Shown piece by piece: positions 1-11,838 of a stretch of 64,000 bases of DNA. Below the pieces are notes generated by a model. The model saw nothing but the letters and a program-made list of their open reading frames with translations, did no database searches and was not told where the DNA came from. Made by a program: the position numbers and the translations under genes. The stretch's first letter is position 1. Each line of letters opens with the position of its first letter. The stretch spans positions 21,786,796 through 21,850,795 of the forward strand of contig NC_135777.1 of assembly GCF_028453695.1 (NCBI RefSeq). Reading direction: 5' to 3'. Origin of the DNA: Augochlora pura. Its lineage: Eukaryota > Arthropoda > Insecta > Hymenoptera > Halictidae.

Positions 1-1144
1 CACGGGCCGCGTCTGACGAGCGAACGGTGAATCGCGCGCCGATGTAGTTAAAACTAAGTCTCGCCGCACATTCTCGTGAAAAAGGATCTTAACGTCTCCC
101 CAACCCCCACCACCCTTTTAAAAAACAGTTCAACGCTCGCCGAACTCGTTTTCGAAGCTGCCAAAAAATTACCGGAAACCGTGGACCCATTTAACCTTCT
201 TCGCTCGGTTCTATTAACTTCTTGCCGCGTGCCAGCCGCTCCGTAGCGAAATAAAAAGCAACGCGCTCTTCATTGATAAACGCGACCGCGCGCACCGAGC
301 CAGTTCATATTGTTTGGCGAAAACATGCCGAGACTGATCGAATCGTTGTATATTGTTTCAGTTTGCAAGAAACGTGAAAAATGTGTCTATAACAATATGT
401 TAATTTTATTAACAATTGGATGATAGCCATTGGTTATTTTAGAATTTATTTGTAATAGTATTTTGTGTGATTTGTCGATGCTGATATTTTTATTTTTATC
501 TGTTTTTAATTTTTATGTATTTAGAATTTATTATTCTATTTATTAATATTTTCTATTTATTCTATTTATTATTCTATTATTCTATTTATTATTCTATTTA
601 TTAAATTTTTTATAATTCTTGCTTTAAGCCAATTGTCCTTGATCCACGAATCACCGACGTCCATCGAGTTTTATTTCACTTCCAGTCGGACGTATGACGA
701 ATGACGCGTATATACGTCATCCGTAGCGAGGTTGGTGACTCGCGTGTAAAAGAATCCGAGTACGTCGACAGGGGTTTACAGTCCATAAAAATCCTCGCGT
801 CCCTCCGTATATTCTTTTTTTACGAGCTTGGCAGCCGTACGCGGCAGAGTTAGTCGCGTCGTTCAAGATACCCGGCTTCGGGGGGTTAATTTTCTAATTA
901 CGTGCCGAAAGTTACGCGACGCGAGAGACCCGGCAGTCGGCGTGTTAAACTATCCTCGATGCCGGCGGAGGGGCTCGGGAAGTTAAGGTGGATGAGCCGA
1001 TACGCGCCATACACGGCGCGTCACCGTAAGAGGGTTAACCTTCGTCATACGGTGCCGGGTCCCGCGAGACCCTAAACGCGAACCGTCGATGTCGCTCCGG
1101 ATGCCTGGTGAACCGACTTATATCCGCCAATTGCAAAACGAAAC
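1..1144. other. Mixed intergenic DNA, no gene seen
   Basis: CpG-rich flanks surround an AT-rich core at about 400-620 with short TTCTATTTATTA repeats. No open frame of note and no convincing splice-site pair was seen on either strand. Confidence 0.5.
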
Positions 1145-1340
1145 GACTATTTTTACTATTTATATTACTTATACTATTTATACCATTTTTACTATTTTTA
1201 CTATGTTTACTATTTTTACTATTTTTACTATGTTTACTATTTTTACTATTTTTACTATGTTTACTATGTTTACTATTTTTACTATTTTTACTATTTTTAC
1301 TATTTATACAATTTTTACACGATACATTTTCACTATAAAA
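1145..1340. repeat. 9-bp minisatellite (TTTTTACTA / TGTTTACTA)
   Basis: About twenty near-perfect 9-bp units. Because 9 is divisible by 3, every frame stays open and gives artificial repeat peptides: Phe-Thr-Ile on the plus strand and Lys-Asn-Ser on the minus strand. These are not genes. Confidence 0.92.
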
Positions 1341-1768
1341 TTTACTGTAATAAATCAATAAATAAATATATAATAACTTCAGGCTAATACATATTTATAC
1401 AATAAACTATAAAAAGGTAAGATCCTCGCCATACCATACTAAAAACATCAGACACCCTTTCACCCCTAGAACCAACCCCCTTCCGAATCCATCCTGGATA
1501 GTTGCGCGATCCAATAGAGATCGGGTCCAAGCTGACCCGGCCTCTGGCAGACGACCAGCACCATCAGAATCGAGGCGGAAATTCGCGATCCGTTTACGAG
1601 AAATTAGCGATCGACGGTGGTCGATCGTCGCGCGTTTTAAAAAGCGTAATAAGGGTGACCGTAATGGAGTTTTCTTGTCGAGGAGGGGCGGACGGCGGGG
1701 TGCGGTTCATGGTCTTTTTCCTCGTTCGGGATCCGTGCTCGTAACTTCATCCCACCGCAGGCGACAAC
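1341..1768. other. Unique DNA, no gene seen
   Basis: AT-rich to about 1440, then GC-richer. GTAAGA at 1416 resembles a splice donor, but the bases before it are AT-rich and non-coding in appearance. Confidence 0.45.
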
Positions 1769-1843
1769 GTCCTCTCTCTCTCTCTATAAGTTTTTCTCCC
1801 TCTCTCTCTCTCTATTTGTAACTCTCTCTCTCTCTCTGTTTGT

Positions 1844-1892
<49 letters not shown>

Positions 1893-2030
1893 ATATCTTT
1901 TAGTCTATCTTCCCTCTCTCTCTCCCAGTCTCTCCCCCTCTCTCCCTTATATATTTTAGTCTCTCTCCCTATCTATCTATCTCTCGCTTTCTTTCTCCCT
2001 CTCTCTCTCTCGCTATCTCTCTTTCTCGCG
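1769..2030. repeat. CT microsatellite block
   Basis: Nearly pure pyrimidine on the plus strand, mostly (CT)n interrupted by TATATTTTAGTCT-like spacers. Its purine complement could form triplex DNA. Confidence 0.9.
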
Positions 2031-2540
2031 AAGTACGCGGCGTCTCAGATGGCGGGTACGGAGAGGGGCGGGTCGCGCCGCGTCGCACAACTAATGTACT
2101 CAATTTCCCCGGCCAATCTCGTCCCCGTATTTCAAACTTAATAATCATTGTTTGTACGCAACGTTCATAACCCTCGGCGCGTCTTGTAATTTAATCTCGG
2201 GGAGTGGGTGGGATCCCCTGACGGGGGTTAATCCCGTGCCAAGGAGCCCCGCCATCGTCTTCGCGAATGGGGACCCTTTTCCTAAAGGCGAACGAAAGAA
2301 ACGGAGGAGGAGAGAGAGCTACGAGCAGCGCGGAGAGGAACGAGGGGGGGAGCTACGAGCAGCGCGAAGAGGATCGCAGAGGAAGAATTAGCGAGCGAAT
2401 GGAAAAGGGGTGGTTTTAGTCAAGAGCGGAGATCTCGTTTAAGTGTGATGATCCAAGGATGGCCAAGAGTGGCGATTTTTGGTAGAGTTTGTTCGACGAG
2501 ACGATAGAAGATTTTTAGGGGCATGGATGTCTTATGGTGG
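2031..2540. other. GC-rich DNA with a purine-rich 3' part, no gene seen
   Basis: CpG-rich to about 2270, then a GA-rich stretch (2290-2390) with a near-duplicate of GAGCTACGAGCAGCGCG about 40 bp apart. No gene-like frame. Confidence 0.45.
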
Positions 2541-2900
2541 AGTGTCTTACATAGAAATTATTATATATTAATTTGTTTATGATGCAAATGTAATTTATGT
2601 GATTTATATACGATTGTAGAGGATTATGTGATTTGCAGGTAATTATGTTAATTTGTGTGTAATATAAATGTAATTTATATACGATTTTTCTAGAATTGCA
2701 TATAATTTATATACGATTTTTATACGATTATATACAATTTATATACAATTTATATGCAATTATATACAATCATATACAATTATGTTAAATTATATAAATT
2801 TCTGGATATTACGAATTTTACATAATTTGTACAGATTTATCTTAATTTGGTTACAATACAGATACAATTTATATAATTTATATACAATCATAAACAAATT
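2541..2900. repeat. Degenerate AT-rich tandem repeat (AATTTATATAC-like)
   Basis: Repeated short units around AATTTATATAC and ATATACAATTT run through the whole stretch with many substitutions. The period is about 11-13 bp and irregular. Confidence 0.7.
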
Positions 2901-3820
2901 AATAGGGCTACATTCAGAATCGGAAGTAATTGAAAATATATAATTGAAATAACCCATTCCGGTCCATCCCCTCTTCCGTCTTCCCGCGGAACATCCCCCC
3001 AAACCCCGTCGCTCCCCAACACCCCCGTCATCCCCCAAAACGTCCTACAAAACAAGAACGCGTCGCGGGGCAACAAGTACGAAAACAGGTCCTCGTCCCC
3101 GCGTCCCTCCCTGTAATCCAATTCGAAACGAGCGCAGCCTAATTTGCCGGGCGCAGTTCGCGAGCCCGGGAGGGGTTGGCTCGCGCAGGTCTCTCTCGCC
3201 TGCAAACGAGTTCCGATAAAGTTAACGCTCCCTCTCTCTCTCTACGGTCGTCCGGCCCGGCTACGCTGCGTGCAGACATTTAGATAAGTTAACTGCCGGT
3301 CGTCTCCACGGTCCGAATCGGGGTATCTCCGCGTATATGGACGTACTTCCAATTTTCATTCGCCCTTCCCGTCGCGGCATCCAGAGCAGCGCAGTGTTTC
3401 GCCGCGCCGCGTCTGTGTTTCGGAGCCACCCTCCCGGCACCGGTGTTTACCTCGCGAACAGGAGCCGGGGCTCCGGCCGTGATATCCGTCGTAGACGACG
3501 ACGCCAGACGTCGACGACGGAAAGCAAACTCATCACGATCGTCGTCGTCGCATGCAATCTCCCGGAAAGCGAACCACCCCTCCGGGCGACTCGCGGAATT
3601 GCTCGTAGCAAGACGCAAATTGTGTTGACTCGCTGAAAAACCGACGTTCTCCTTTTTTTCGATAGCACAACCCTGCGTTTCTGCGCGCCGGTTCGATAGA
3701 TGGGCCGATCGAGCCACTCGGCTTCGAGGATCGTTCATGGTCGCGCACCGCGCCTATGTTTTGTGCGCTCTCTTTGTCGCGAGCCGCTCTTTTGACGCTT
3801 TATTTTAAATGCTTTTGGAC
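2901..3820. other. CpG-rich DNA, no gene supported
   Basis: CpG-rich, with GTCGTCGTC-type triplets around 3480-3560. Overlapping open frames of 60-150 codons occur on both strands, as expected where stop codons are scarce. None has domain-like content or a matching splice pair. Confidence 0.45.
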
Positions 3821-4055
3821 GTATTGAGGACGTTTTAAAGACGTTTTACAGACGTTTTAAAGACGTCTAAAAGACGTAAATATGATGATTAATATGACAT
3901 TAATATGATGTCAATATTATAGTCGATATAATATTAATATGATATAAAAACCATGGCCAATATAATATTAATATAACATTAATACCATGGTCAATATGAT
4001 ATTAATATGATATCAATACCATAGTCAATATAATGTTAATACAACATTAATACCG
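3821..4055. repeat. GACGTTTTA repeats followed by a 34-bp AT-rich minisatellite
   Basis: Positions 3826-3878 hold repeated GACGTTTTA/GACGTCTAA motifs. From about 3880 a unit with ACCATGG/ATAG plus TCAATATAATATTAATA recurs, with CCATGG-type marks at 3951, 3985 and 4019, giving a 34-bp period. Confidence 0.75.
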
Positions 4056-5950
4056 AAATCAAATTTGATTCTTCTGTTATTAAAGTATATAAAAGAAAGT
4101 GCATAAAAATAACAAAATAAGCAAAAATTGTCTCGTCCCATTAATTAGTTAATAGTTAATATAATTAATTTACGAAACTTAGTTAATATGATTAATTTAC
4201 TAAGACGAAAAATCGAGAATAAAAAATTTCCGCGGGCGTTGAAAATAATTTCGACGATTTTGGAAGCATCTTGAACGCGGTTGGAACACCTCGCAACCAT
4301 AATCGACGAGCCTAGTCCTCGCGCGCGATAACGCTTCGCGCATCGGCCGAGTAAGAAGGATGTAAGACACGGTTCGGGAATCGCGGGTAAAGGCGGCCTG
4401 TGCCAGGAATTATCGATACCATTGGTTTTTCATCGGGTTTCGGGGGGCCGGATCCGGCATTGGACGCACGTAGACACGCGTGCAAACATCGCGGTTCATT
4501 AAATTAATCCGGACACGGACCGACGTATAAACGGTGGACGTGCGAGGCCGTCGCGACGTGCCGCGTCGCCGTAATTTCTCTCGGACGTTCCGCCGATTTC
4601 GAATCGTGCCGCGAATGCCTGTCGATTCCCGATATATGAAATTACGACGGCTGGCCTACCCCTCGGGGTTGTCGACAGGATTTCGTCGGCCGAATCCGAT
4701 GTCTATATCCCCCGACGGAACACAGCCCGTCGACAGAACCGCCGAATCCACGCGTCTCTGCAGCCGCGCCGCTCCGGGATATCCTTCGGCAGCGATTTAT
4801 TTTCGCGCGGTCTTCGACGACTTCGATGCCACGATTTTTTAAGGTTTTATAAAATTGTATGTTTTTGATTTGCGTGATTTAGATTTTAATTAAAGCGAAA
4901 TTAGAAAATTAATATTTATCATAGAGGGTGGGATTAGAACTCTTTCACAGTCTAAACATTCTAGTGAAATTCAGTTTTTTCAAATACATTATAATAAAAA
5001 TGAATTTTCACAGACATCTTAAACACGGCTTAAAAACGTCCATTTTAGGTCTGAACGTCTTACGCATTAAAACAGAAATCTTGAAGATATCTTATAACGA
5101 TCGATAATCCCTAAATATTAGATTAACATAACATAGCCACTACTATACATCCCATCAATCGCGCAACTCTCTAAAACACGATCCAAAAAAGGTATTTTCA
5201 ATACAAGAAAGATCTGCGTCCGCGAAAAGCAGAGCGAACGAGAGCGTGAAAACCCGGCGAAGAAATTCGCCCCCATAGTCCCTAAATATTAGATTAGCGT
5301 GACGTACCAAGACCCCGGAAATAGTCCGCCTCGTCTCGGAAGTATCGGGGGGCCGAAGTATCCATGAATCGAAAGGACGTGGAACTGCGAGGGTATCCGG
5401 TGCGAGCCGGCATTATGAAAAACGGGGCTCCGTCGTCGGATATTCGTCGAGTCAGCAGCAGCAGCGGCGACGGCGGCGGCACGAGGACATCGCATAGAAC
5501 TGGCTGCTGGTATGTATCGTCGAAGCACCGAGAGGGGAATATCCCCGTTCTTGTATTCGCCTCGGAGCGTCCGGGGAAATGTGTCTCTCGCGAAAATTCC
5601 ACGGCCGGTTCCCAGCGGATCGGCCGCCGCCGGATCCATCGGGGGATATATCGATTCACCTGAAGGAGAGAGACCGGAGCCGAGTGTTCTCGAGTTCGTA
5701 CGGCCCGCGGGGAGTTCCCCGAAGAGCCTTTCGAAGTCTCGAGACGTCTTCTCTACGCCCCCTCGTCGTCCTCGTCGAGAGCGCCGATGCGCCGAAACGC
5801 GCGAGAGGAAAGGTCGCTCGGGGCTCACCTACTGCGCCAGTTCGACGGTTTTCCCCGTCTGTGCGTGTGGACCGGTCTCCGTCGAGAGGAAACGCCGTGC
5901 TTTCCCGGCAGATTTCCACCGGAGACGCTCGCGACGCGGAAACCGGACCC
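4056..5950. other. AT-rich then CpG-rich DNA, no gene supported
   Basis: AT-rich around 4060-4260 and 4840-5200; CpG-rich at 4300-4840 and 5290-5950. The CpG-rich parts give overlapping open frames on both strands with Arg/Ser/Pro-rich, low-information translations, so I call no gene. A dispersed-repeat copy lies at 5010-5065 (separate entry). Confidence 0.45.
5010..5065 (-). repeat. Dispersed repeat copy 1 (GACGTTCAGACCTAAAAT family)
   Basis: Read on the minus strand, this stretch carries GACGTTCAGACCTAAAAT, then GGACGT and GTGTTTAAGA in the same order as plus-strand positions 14750-14805. The two copies are about 9.7 kb apart and in opposite orientation. Confidence 0.65.
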
Positions 5951-5954
5951 CGGA

Positions 5955-6560
5955 CTGTTTCCCTATTTTTCTCTCTCTCCTCTCTTTTCGTCTGCTCTAT
6001 CTTTCTATTTCTTTTTTACGTCTCTCTCTCTCTCTCTCTCTCTCTATTTCTCTCTTATAATGCTTCGTCTCCTCTCGCACTCTCTCTTAGTCTCTCTGTC
6101 AGTCTCTCCCCCCTCTCTCTCTCTCTCTCTCTCTATTTCTCTCTTATAATGCTTCGTCTCCTCTCGCACTCTCTCTTAGTCTCTCTGTCAGTCTCTCCCC
6201 CCTCTCTCTCTCTCTCTATTTCTCTCTTATATTGCTCCGTCTCCTCTCGCACTCTCTCTCAATCTCTCTGTCAGTCTCTCCCTCTCTCTCTTTGTCTAAG
6301 TCTCTCTTATATCTCTCAGTCTCTCTCTCTCTAAGTCTCTCTTGTATCTCTCAGTTTCTCTCTCTCTCTCTCTCTATCTCTCTCTAAGCCTCTCTTATAC
6401 CTCCCTCTCTCTCTCAGTCTCTCTCTCTCTCTCTCTTTATTTCTCTCTCCGTCTTCTCTCTCCATCTCTTTATATCTCTCTTATGTCTCTCCATCTCTCT
6501 TACATCTTTCCGTCTCTCTCTCTCTTTCTCTCTTTCTCTCTCTGTCTCTCTGTCGGCAGT
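5955..6560. repeat. 600-bp polypyrimidine block with 84-90 bp higher-order units
   Basis: Almost only C and T on the plus strand. Three higher-order units are visible through the marker TTATAATGC/TTATATTGC at 6054, 6144 and about 6228, each followed by TTCGTCTCCTCTCGCACTC or a close variant. Open frames here encode only Ser/Leu runs and are artefacts. Confidence 0.92.
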
Positions 6561-7155
6561 TCCTCGCCGGGTTTAAACGGGCACCGGCCGGGACAATGGC
6601 CGGAGCGGAACGCTCGTTAGAAAAGTGAACTCTAATTACCGTCGGAATCGGTATCGACGGCGCCGATTACGAGCCACGGGACAAAGGCCTCCACTTCGCG
6701 GCCCCTTTGTCCGCGGGCCCGCCATTCAACACATTCAGACTCTCTTCCTCCCTCTCTCCCTCCCTCTCTCTCTCTCTCTCTCTTTCTCTCGAATCGCGAT
6801 TCGTCTTCCCATTAGGGGTTGCGCGCCCCTGATATTCAATAAGCGGCAAACGGCGGGGGCGCGAATCCCCGTCTTCTTCTCCCGTCTCTGTCCTCGGGGC
6901 CCGGCGAATATAAGCCGTTTTTCCTCCGATTCCCTTCCCACCCCCTCCGCCCCGGACCCGATATCTCGGATCGGAAAAAACTCGATGCGCGGCCCCGGAT
7001 AAATATGTGGGCACTTTTGTCCGAGGCTATCTGTGCCGACGCTGAATGCTTTTCTTCGACCATTCAATAGAGAACCCGGTCGTCGGTCCGATTTTAATTC
7101 GGTGCGCGTCGATTCATGTACGAAATTAATCTTTTATTGTGGATGGAGCAGACTG
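6561..7155. other. CpG-rich DNA with a short CT tract, no gene seen
   Basis: CpG-rich, with a (CT)n tract at about 6742-6788. Open frames on both strands have no recognisable content. Confidence 0.45.
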
Positions 7156-7385
7156 TGCGTGGGTAATTATTTATTTGTTTATTTATTTGATTATTGGTCG
7201 GTTTCTTTATTTGTTTATTTATCTGTTCATTTATTTGTCTATTTATTTGTTTATCGGACGGTTTCTTTATTTGTTTATTTATCTGTTCATTTATTTGTTT
7301 ATTTATTTGTTTATCGGTCGATTTTATTATTTATTTATCTGTTCATTTATTTGTTAATTTATGAGTTTTTATTTATTTGTTTAAT
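7156..7385. repeat. 60-bp minisatellite built of TTTATTTG units
   Basis: A long unit beginning GTTTCTTTATTTGTTTATTT recurs at 7201 and 7261, exactly 60 bp apart, with a third diverged unit at about 7321. Each unit is itself made of TTATTTGTTTA short repeats and ends near TCGGWCGGT. Confidence 0.88.
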
Positions 7386-7862
7386 ATATTATATTAATAT
7401 ATTAAATTAAAATATAATTGTTATAAAACAAGTCTATTATATAGTCAGCTATTCAGCCATTGAATATTTACAATTTATAGAAATCCACGGCTCTCGCTAG
7501 AACCGCTATTAATAACTGCATTTCCACTTCACCTCGGCCCGAGAAGAGAACGAATCTTCGCGTGCCGTGAATGCCGCCTGCCCGTTCTTCCCGATCTTCG
7601 AACTCGCCCCGCACCGAGTCGAAGTTTTTTTATCAATTTCTGAAGTTCCCTGTTACAACTTGAATAACTCTTCCAATTTAATAGCAAACCTCCCGCGAAC
7701 TGCAAGAAAACGAGAGGTGGGGGGGGGGGGGCGGCTAACAAAACCCCGAAGTTCTCCGCGCGAGATGAACGTGAGATTGTCGGGATTATCGATCTAATTA
7801 CGGTGACCCGACACGGCACCCATTGGCGACGGTACAGTCGGTGCAACGATGGCCAAAAGTCG
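7386..7862. other. AT-rich then mixed DNA with a poly-G run, no gene seen
   Basis: AT-rich to about 7480, then mixed composition. A run of about 13 G interrupted only by T lies near 7718-7731. Confidence 0.45.
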
Positions 7863-8229
7863 ATTTTAAAATATAAGAGCGACTCAAAAATTATTTAATT
7901 TGGTAATAAGAGGTTCGTGAAATAATTTGAAGTAACTTTTTCCTTTGGAAAAATGTTCTCTGTGCTTTCGTTCACGAGTTATTAAAGAAAAACGGTTGGC
8001 CAATGAGAGGCGCTAGGTGACCGAGCGTAACTAGGCTCCGTCCATTCCTCGCTACGGCCGCCTAGCGCCAGCCGAGCTCGCCTCTCATTGGTCGACGTTT
8101 TTCGTTAATTACTCGTAAACGAAGCCACGGAGAAGATTTTTGTAAAGGAAAAAGTTGCTTAAAATTATCTCATGAACCTTTTATTTTGCAATTAAGTTAT
8201 TTTTGAGACACTTTCTATACATTTTAAAA
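7863..8229. mobile_element. Palindromic foldback MITE with 9-bp flanking direct repeats
   Basis: The element spans 7872-8220. Its first about 140 bp and last about 140 bp are imperfect reverse complements: the left arm has CTCAAAAATTA, AAGAGGTTCGTGA, AACTTTTTCCTTT, CGTTCACGAGTTATTAA and CCAATGAGAGGCG in order, and the right arm has the complements of all of these in reverse order. The middle (about 8013-8080) is the loop. ATTTTAAAA flanks it directly at 7863-7871 and 8221-8229, a candidate 9-bp target duplication, although that motif is near-palindromic. It has no coding capacity, so it would depend on a transposase elsewhere. The superfamily is unassigned; a TA or 8-bp duplication is also compatible. 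Confidence 0.85.
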
Positions 8230-9115
8230 ACAGTTAACTTCCAAAGCAAGCCATAAATTTCCATATATGTCCAACAATTAAAAACAAAAATTCCTCAATA
8301 TTCCATGTCATAAAATACAAAAGCCTGCAATAATAATATTATTTTTCCTACAAACGAAGTCCCTTGACCGTTTTCACAGTTAATACGTATTATCAGCCGC
8401 GTAATATTCCAGCCGGCGTCGAGAGACCGGTTCAACGAGCCAGCGCGCCGCAAACCGAAACGTTGAAACTGAAATAATTTCGGCCGCCGCGGCCGTTTCG
8501 AATCGCGGCGGCATACTTTCGCGATTTAGCCGGCCGGATTAAAGGGTTGGCGGGCACCGGGGACGATCAAAATTGCCGGAACGGGTCGGCGGTTTTCCCG
8601 TCTCGCCGGCCGTAGAATTTGCAACGGACGTGAGAACGATAAGGAATGCCCGCGCGACGACCCGGACGGGCCAAGTCCTCCGGGGGGAGGGAGGGAGCGA
8701 GGGGGCGACGGGGGCGACGGGGGCGAAACGTTCTCGGTATGCGGGCCGCGTTCGCGCGATTATCTATGAGTCGATAACTTACTCGCCGAATTTCTGGTCA
8801 ACCCCGGGACCAGACACGGTGGCCCACCGGCCGCCTTATAATCTTGTCCAATTACCGGCGCCATTGTTGCCGTGTCCGGTTGCGTGGCCGCCCATGGGAT
8901 GGGAAAGTCGATCGATCGCGCTCGATCGTCGAACAACGCGACAATTTTCCTCGCAAACTTTTGAATACTGTTTACGGTTATCGTCTCGTATTTCACGCGA
9001 TCCATTCTCCGTACCACCCCCGTTGTTCGGCCATAGTCGACTCGATCGACGCACCGTAAGGCTAGTTTAATTATTCGCGCGTTGTTTATGCAATTTTTGA
9101 CTAGATTAATTGACT
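8230..9115. other. AT-rich then CpG-rich DNA, no gene supported
   Basis: CpG-rich from about 8400 to 9060, with open frames on both strands that look like non-coding CpG-rich DNA (Arg/Pro/Gly-rich, no motif). Confidence 0.45.
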
Positions 9116-9340
9116 GCTGTGATTTTAAGATCTTCGCTTTTGCTGAATATTAATTCTTTGATTTCAAACCTTATTGATGATTTTTTACAAGGGTAGTTTA
9201 ATTATTAATTTTTTAATTATTATTATTTTTTTAATTATTCATTATTTATTATTAATTCTAATATGAATTCTGCGATTTTAAGACGTTCGCTTTTGGTGAA
9301 TATTAATTTTTTGATTTCAACCCTTGTTCATGATTTTAAG
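9116..9340. repeat. 70-bp direct duplication flanking AT-rich spacer
   Basis: Copy 1 (about 9117-9187) and copy 2 (about 9268-9338) share GATTTTAAGAYSTTCGCTTT, GAATATTAATT and TTTGATTTCAA in the same order. The copies lie about 150 bp apart, with a TTATTAATTTTTTAATTA-like spacer between them. Confidence 0.75.
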
Positions 9341-10285
9341 CGATCGCAATAGTTTCAGGGAATCGGACGTTGTTTATGGATGAACTAGGTCGCGTATCGG
9401 AGATTTCAAGTGCTCGTAATTCTTCGAATAAGCAAAAAATTGTCAAGCGAAATTGACGCGAACCACGATGCTCAAAGGACGACACACATTTTTTTTATCG
9501 AATGTCCGCATCCTGACTGGACGTTTCTCGAACGGCTGAACGGCCGCAGCGCGGAATTGGTCAGCCGAAACCGGTAGACAGCAAGCATGTGGATTCGTCG
9601 AGCGGTTTGACATCGTCGAAATATCTGCACGGCCGGTTCGCATCGGAGCGCGGGAACGCCGGCCCTTTCCGCGGCTGGAACACGCGCGGCCGCAAGCATC
9701 CCGCGCGGTTGCTCCGCGGCGGTCTTCTTCTGCAAAGGGAATGGCATTTCGCCGATATCGGGGGCTAACCTCTTTCATCGAACGTACACACCGCCTCCGG
9801 CCAACGATTCCCGATCGGTCGTGTTACTCTCTCCACCCCCCTATCTTCCCCCTTCGAGCCCCGTTGAAATTGATCCGCTTTGTTCCGTTAAAGGAATTAA
9901 AATCGCCCGAGAAAGCCTCCACAATAGATTCTGTTCCTCCTTCTCCCTCATCTGCCTACCCGCTTTTTTTTTCTATCGGCTTCGGTGATCCTCCACCTCG
10001 AGGATCCCTCCGTCGTTCTCATCGCCTTTCCGACGATTCTTCCGCCGATTACGACGCGGGGCCGCTCGAGAACACGCGATTGCGAGTGGCTTCGGGGATC
10101 GTTCTCTCGTTCCGCAAAGAACGCGGGACCGCGCGATTGTTTGCCCGGACGATGTTGGGGTCTAGGGTGTACCCGGTTTCAGCGATCGCGGGAGATCGAG
10201 CGGATTTAGGTTCTGTTTCCGATGATAATGGAAGGAGCGCTGTCTTGGAGAAACGTTGCTGGATGAGGGAGGGGTTGAAGGGGTT
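9341..10285. other. CpG-rich DNA, no gene supported
   Basis: An open frame of 182 codons at 9741-10289 has ATG and CpG-rich sequence but no domain, and opposite-strand frames are also open. I treat it as chance. Confidence 0.4.
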
Positions 10286-10612
10286 GTAAATTGGGGAACT
10301 GAAATTATATGATGTACAGATAACGCTCGGTTGGTTTTAGTATATTTTTCTAAACTTTGCTCTTTTTATAGAATAATTGTTTATGGTGGTGAAGAATTGT
10401 TGAATAAATAATTGTAAATTGGAGAATTGAAATTATAGACGTACAGATAACGCTGGGTTGGTTTTAGTATACTTTTCTAAACATTGCTCTTTTTATAGAA
10501 TAATTGTTTAGGGTGGCGTGCAATTATTGAATAAATAATTGTAAATTGGAGAATTGAAATTATAGACGTATAGATAACGCTGGGTTGGTTTTAGTATATT
10601 TCTCTAAACGTT
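10286..10612. repeat. 127-bp tandem repeat, 2.6 copies
   Basis: Units start with GTAAATTGGRGAAYTGAAAT at 10286, 10414 and 10541 (spacing 128 and 127). Each contains AGATAACGCTSGGTTGG and TTTTAGTATA. The third unit is cut off where a TTAA-element remnant begins. Confidence 0.88.
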
Positions 10613-10799
10613 ACAAAATAATTTTTAACATATTTCTTTATATGTAGAAAATTGTTAAAAACTGTTAACTGTTGCACGAGTCACAAAATGCAATTCCATA
10701 ATATATAAAATGCTCCAAGTCATATAAAATGGTAACGCTTCGAGTCTAAACAAATATCTTGTATTTCCACTTAAAACGTCTCCGACTGCAAAGGGTTAA
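10613..10799 (-). mobile_element. TTAA-element group 1, minus-strand copy, one end only
   Basis: The plus-strand right end reads GACTGCAAAGGGTTAA, with TTAA at 10796-10799. In reverse complement it begins TTAACCCTTTGCAGTCG and carries TGGAATTGCATTTTGT and GTGCAACAGTTAACAG in the same order as the copy at 34974-35185. The other terminus is missing, next to the 127-bp array. Confidence 0.65.
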
Positions 10800-11816
10800 C
10801 TGGATGCATCTGCAACAGCAGCCCCCGCCCACGTTCCTCGTTTCAGCTACCGGAGCCGGACGCCGTCGGAAGCGGGAAGGACCCGGCCGAGAGGGGGCCG
10901 ACAAAACCGAACAGAGCGACTGACTGACTGATCAAGGCCGCGAGACCGGCGCGAACAAGCTGTCGCGCGATATTATTTCTCGCCGCGGCGTGGGCGCGAC
11001 CGCCTCGGAAAACCAGCTCCCCGAGAAGAATAGAGAGAGGACCGTGGACCAGTTGACGCACCGGGAGCCACGTGGGCGTCGCGACTCCAGCGGGGCCCCT
11101 CTCTGTTCGCCGGCCTTTTTATCGAACTAGCTGCTGCTGCTGCTGCTGCTGCGGAACTCGCTGACCTTTCGGCCGCGATAGAATCGAACCGAGTCGATCG
11201 AGATACTCGAAGCTTCGGCGAATTTGTTCGGCGTGTTCTCTTTGTCCAGCGGCGATTTTTATGGCGCGGGAGAATCTTGGGAAATTGGCTTCTCGTTCGA
11301 TTGCTTCATCCTGTTGTAGTAAATGAAAATAAATTTTCTTTTTAGGTCGTGTTTCTATGGTTTCACGTACGATATTTGGTAACACCGAGTCGATAACACC
11401 GTGGCGGACGTAGAGACGGAGACGGCGTCAAAAAGCAGATATTGGGTATCGTCCGCTCGCCCCCACCCTTGTTGAACCCCTAAACCCTTCCCTCCCTATT
11501 CGCCTTTGCGATCCGTGGCACGCTTTTATTTCCCTACGGCAGCGCGTGCACACGGAGGGGGAGGAGGAGGATGTGGTTCCCCGTGGCACCAAGACTTTTC
11601 CCGCGCGGAGTCGATCGTTTCCATTCCCGGAATTTCTCATCAAGCTTTTCCGCCGGTGTGTTGCCTGCTTGCTTGCTTGCCTGCTTGCCTGCTTGCTTGC
11701 TAGCTAGCACGGCGCAGCTCGTAATGAGTTCTGCGCTTTGTGACTTTGGCGCTCGCGCCTTTTGTTCGGCATAATAAAAGGACTCGCCGGGCTCCCCGGC
11801 TGGCTTCAATTAGGCA
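10800..11816. other. GC-rich DNA with short CTG and GCTT repeats, no gene seen
   Basis: (CTG)7 lies at about 11131-11151 and a (GCTT/GCCT)n stretch at about 11663-11706. No coherent frame was seen. Confidence 0.45.
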
Positions 11817-11838
11817 CCCCCCCCCCCCCCCCCCCCCC
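11817..11838. repeat. C22 homopolymer
   Basis: Twenty-two consecutive C bases. Its length in the assembly may not be exact. Confidence 0.95.

Noticed and set aside
5579..6334. Plus-strand frame of 251 codons
   Set aside because: Its second half is CT microsatellite (Ser/Leu) and its first half has no domain; other frames are open in parallel.
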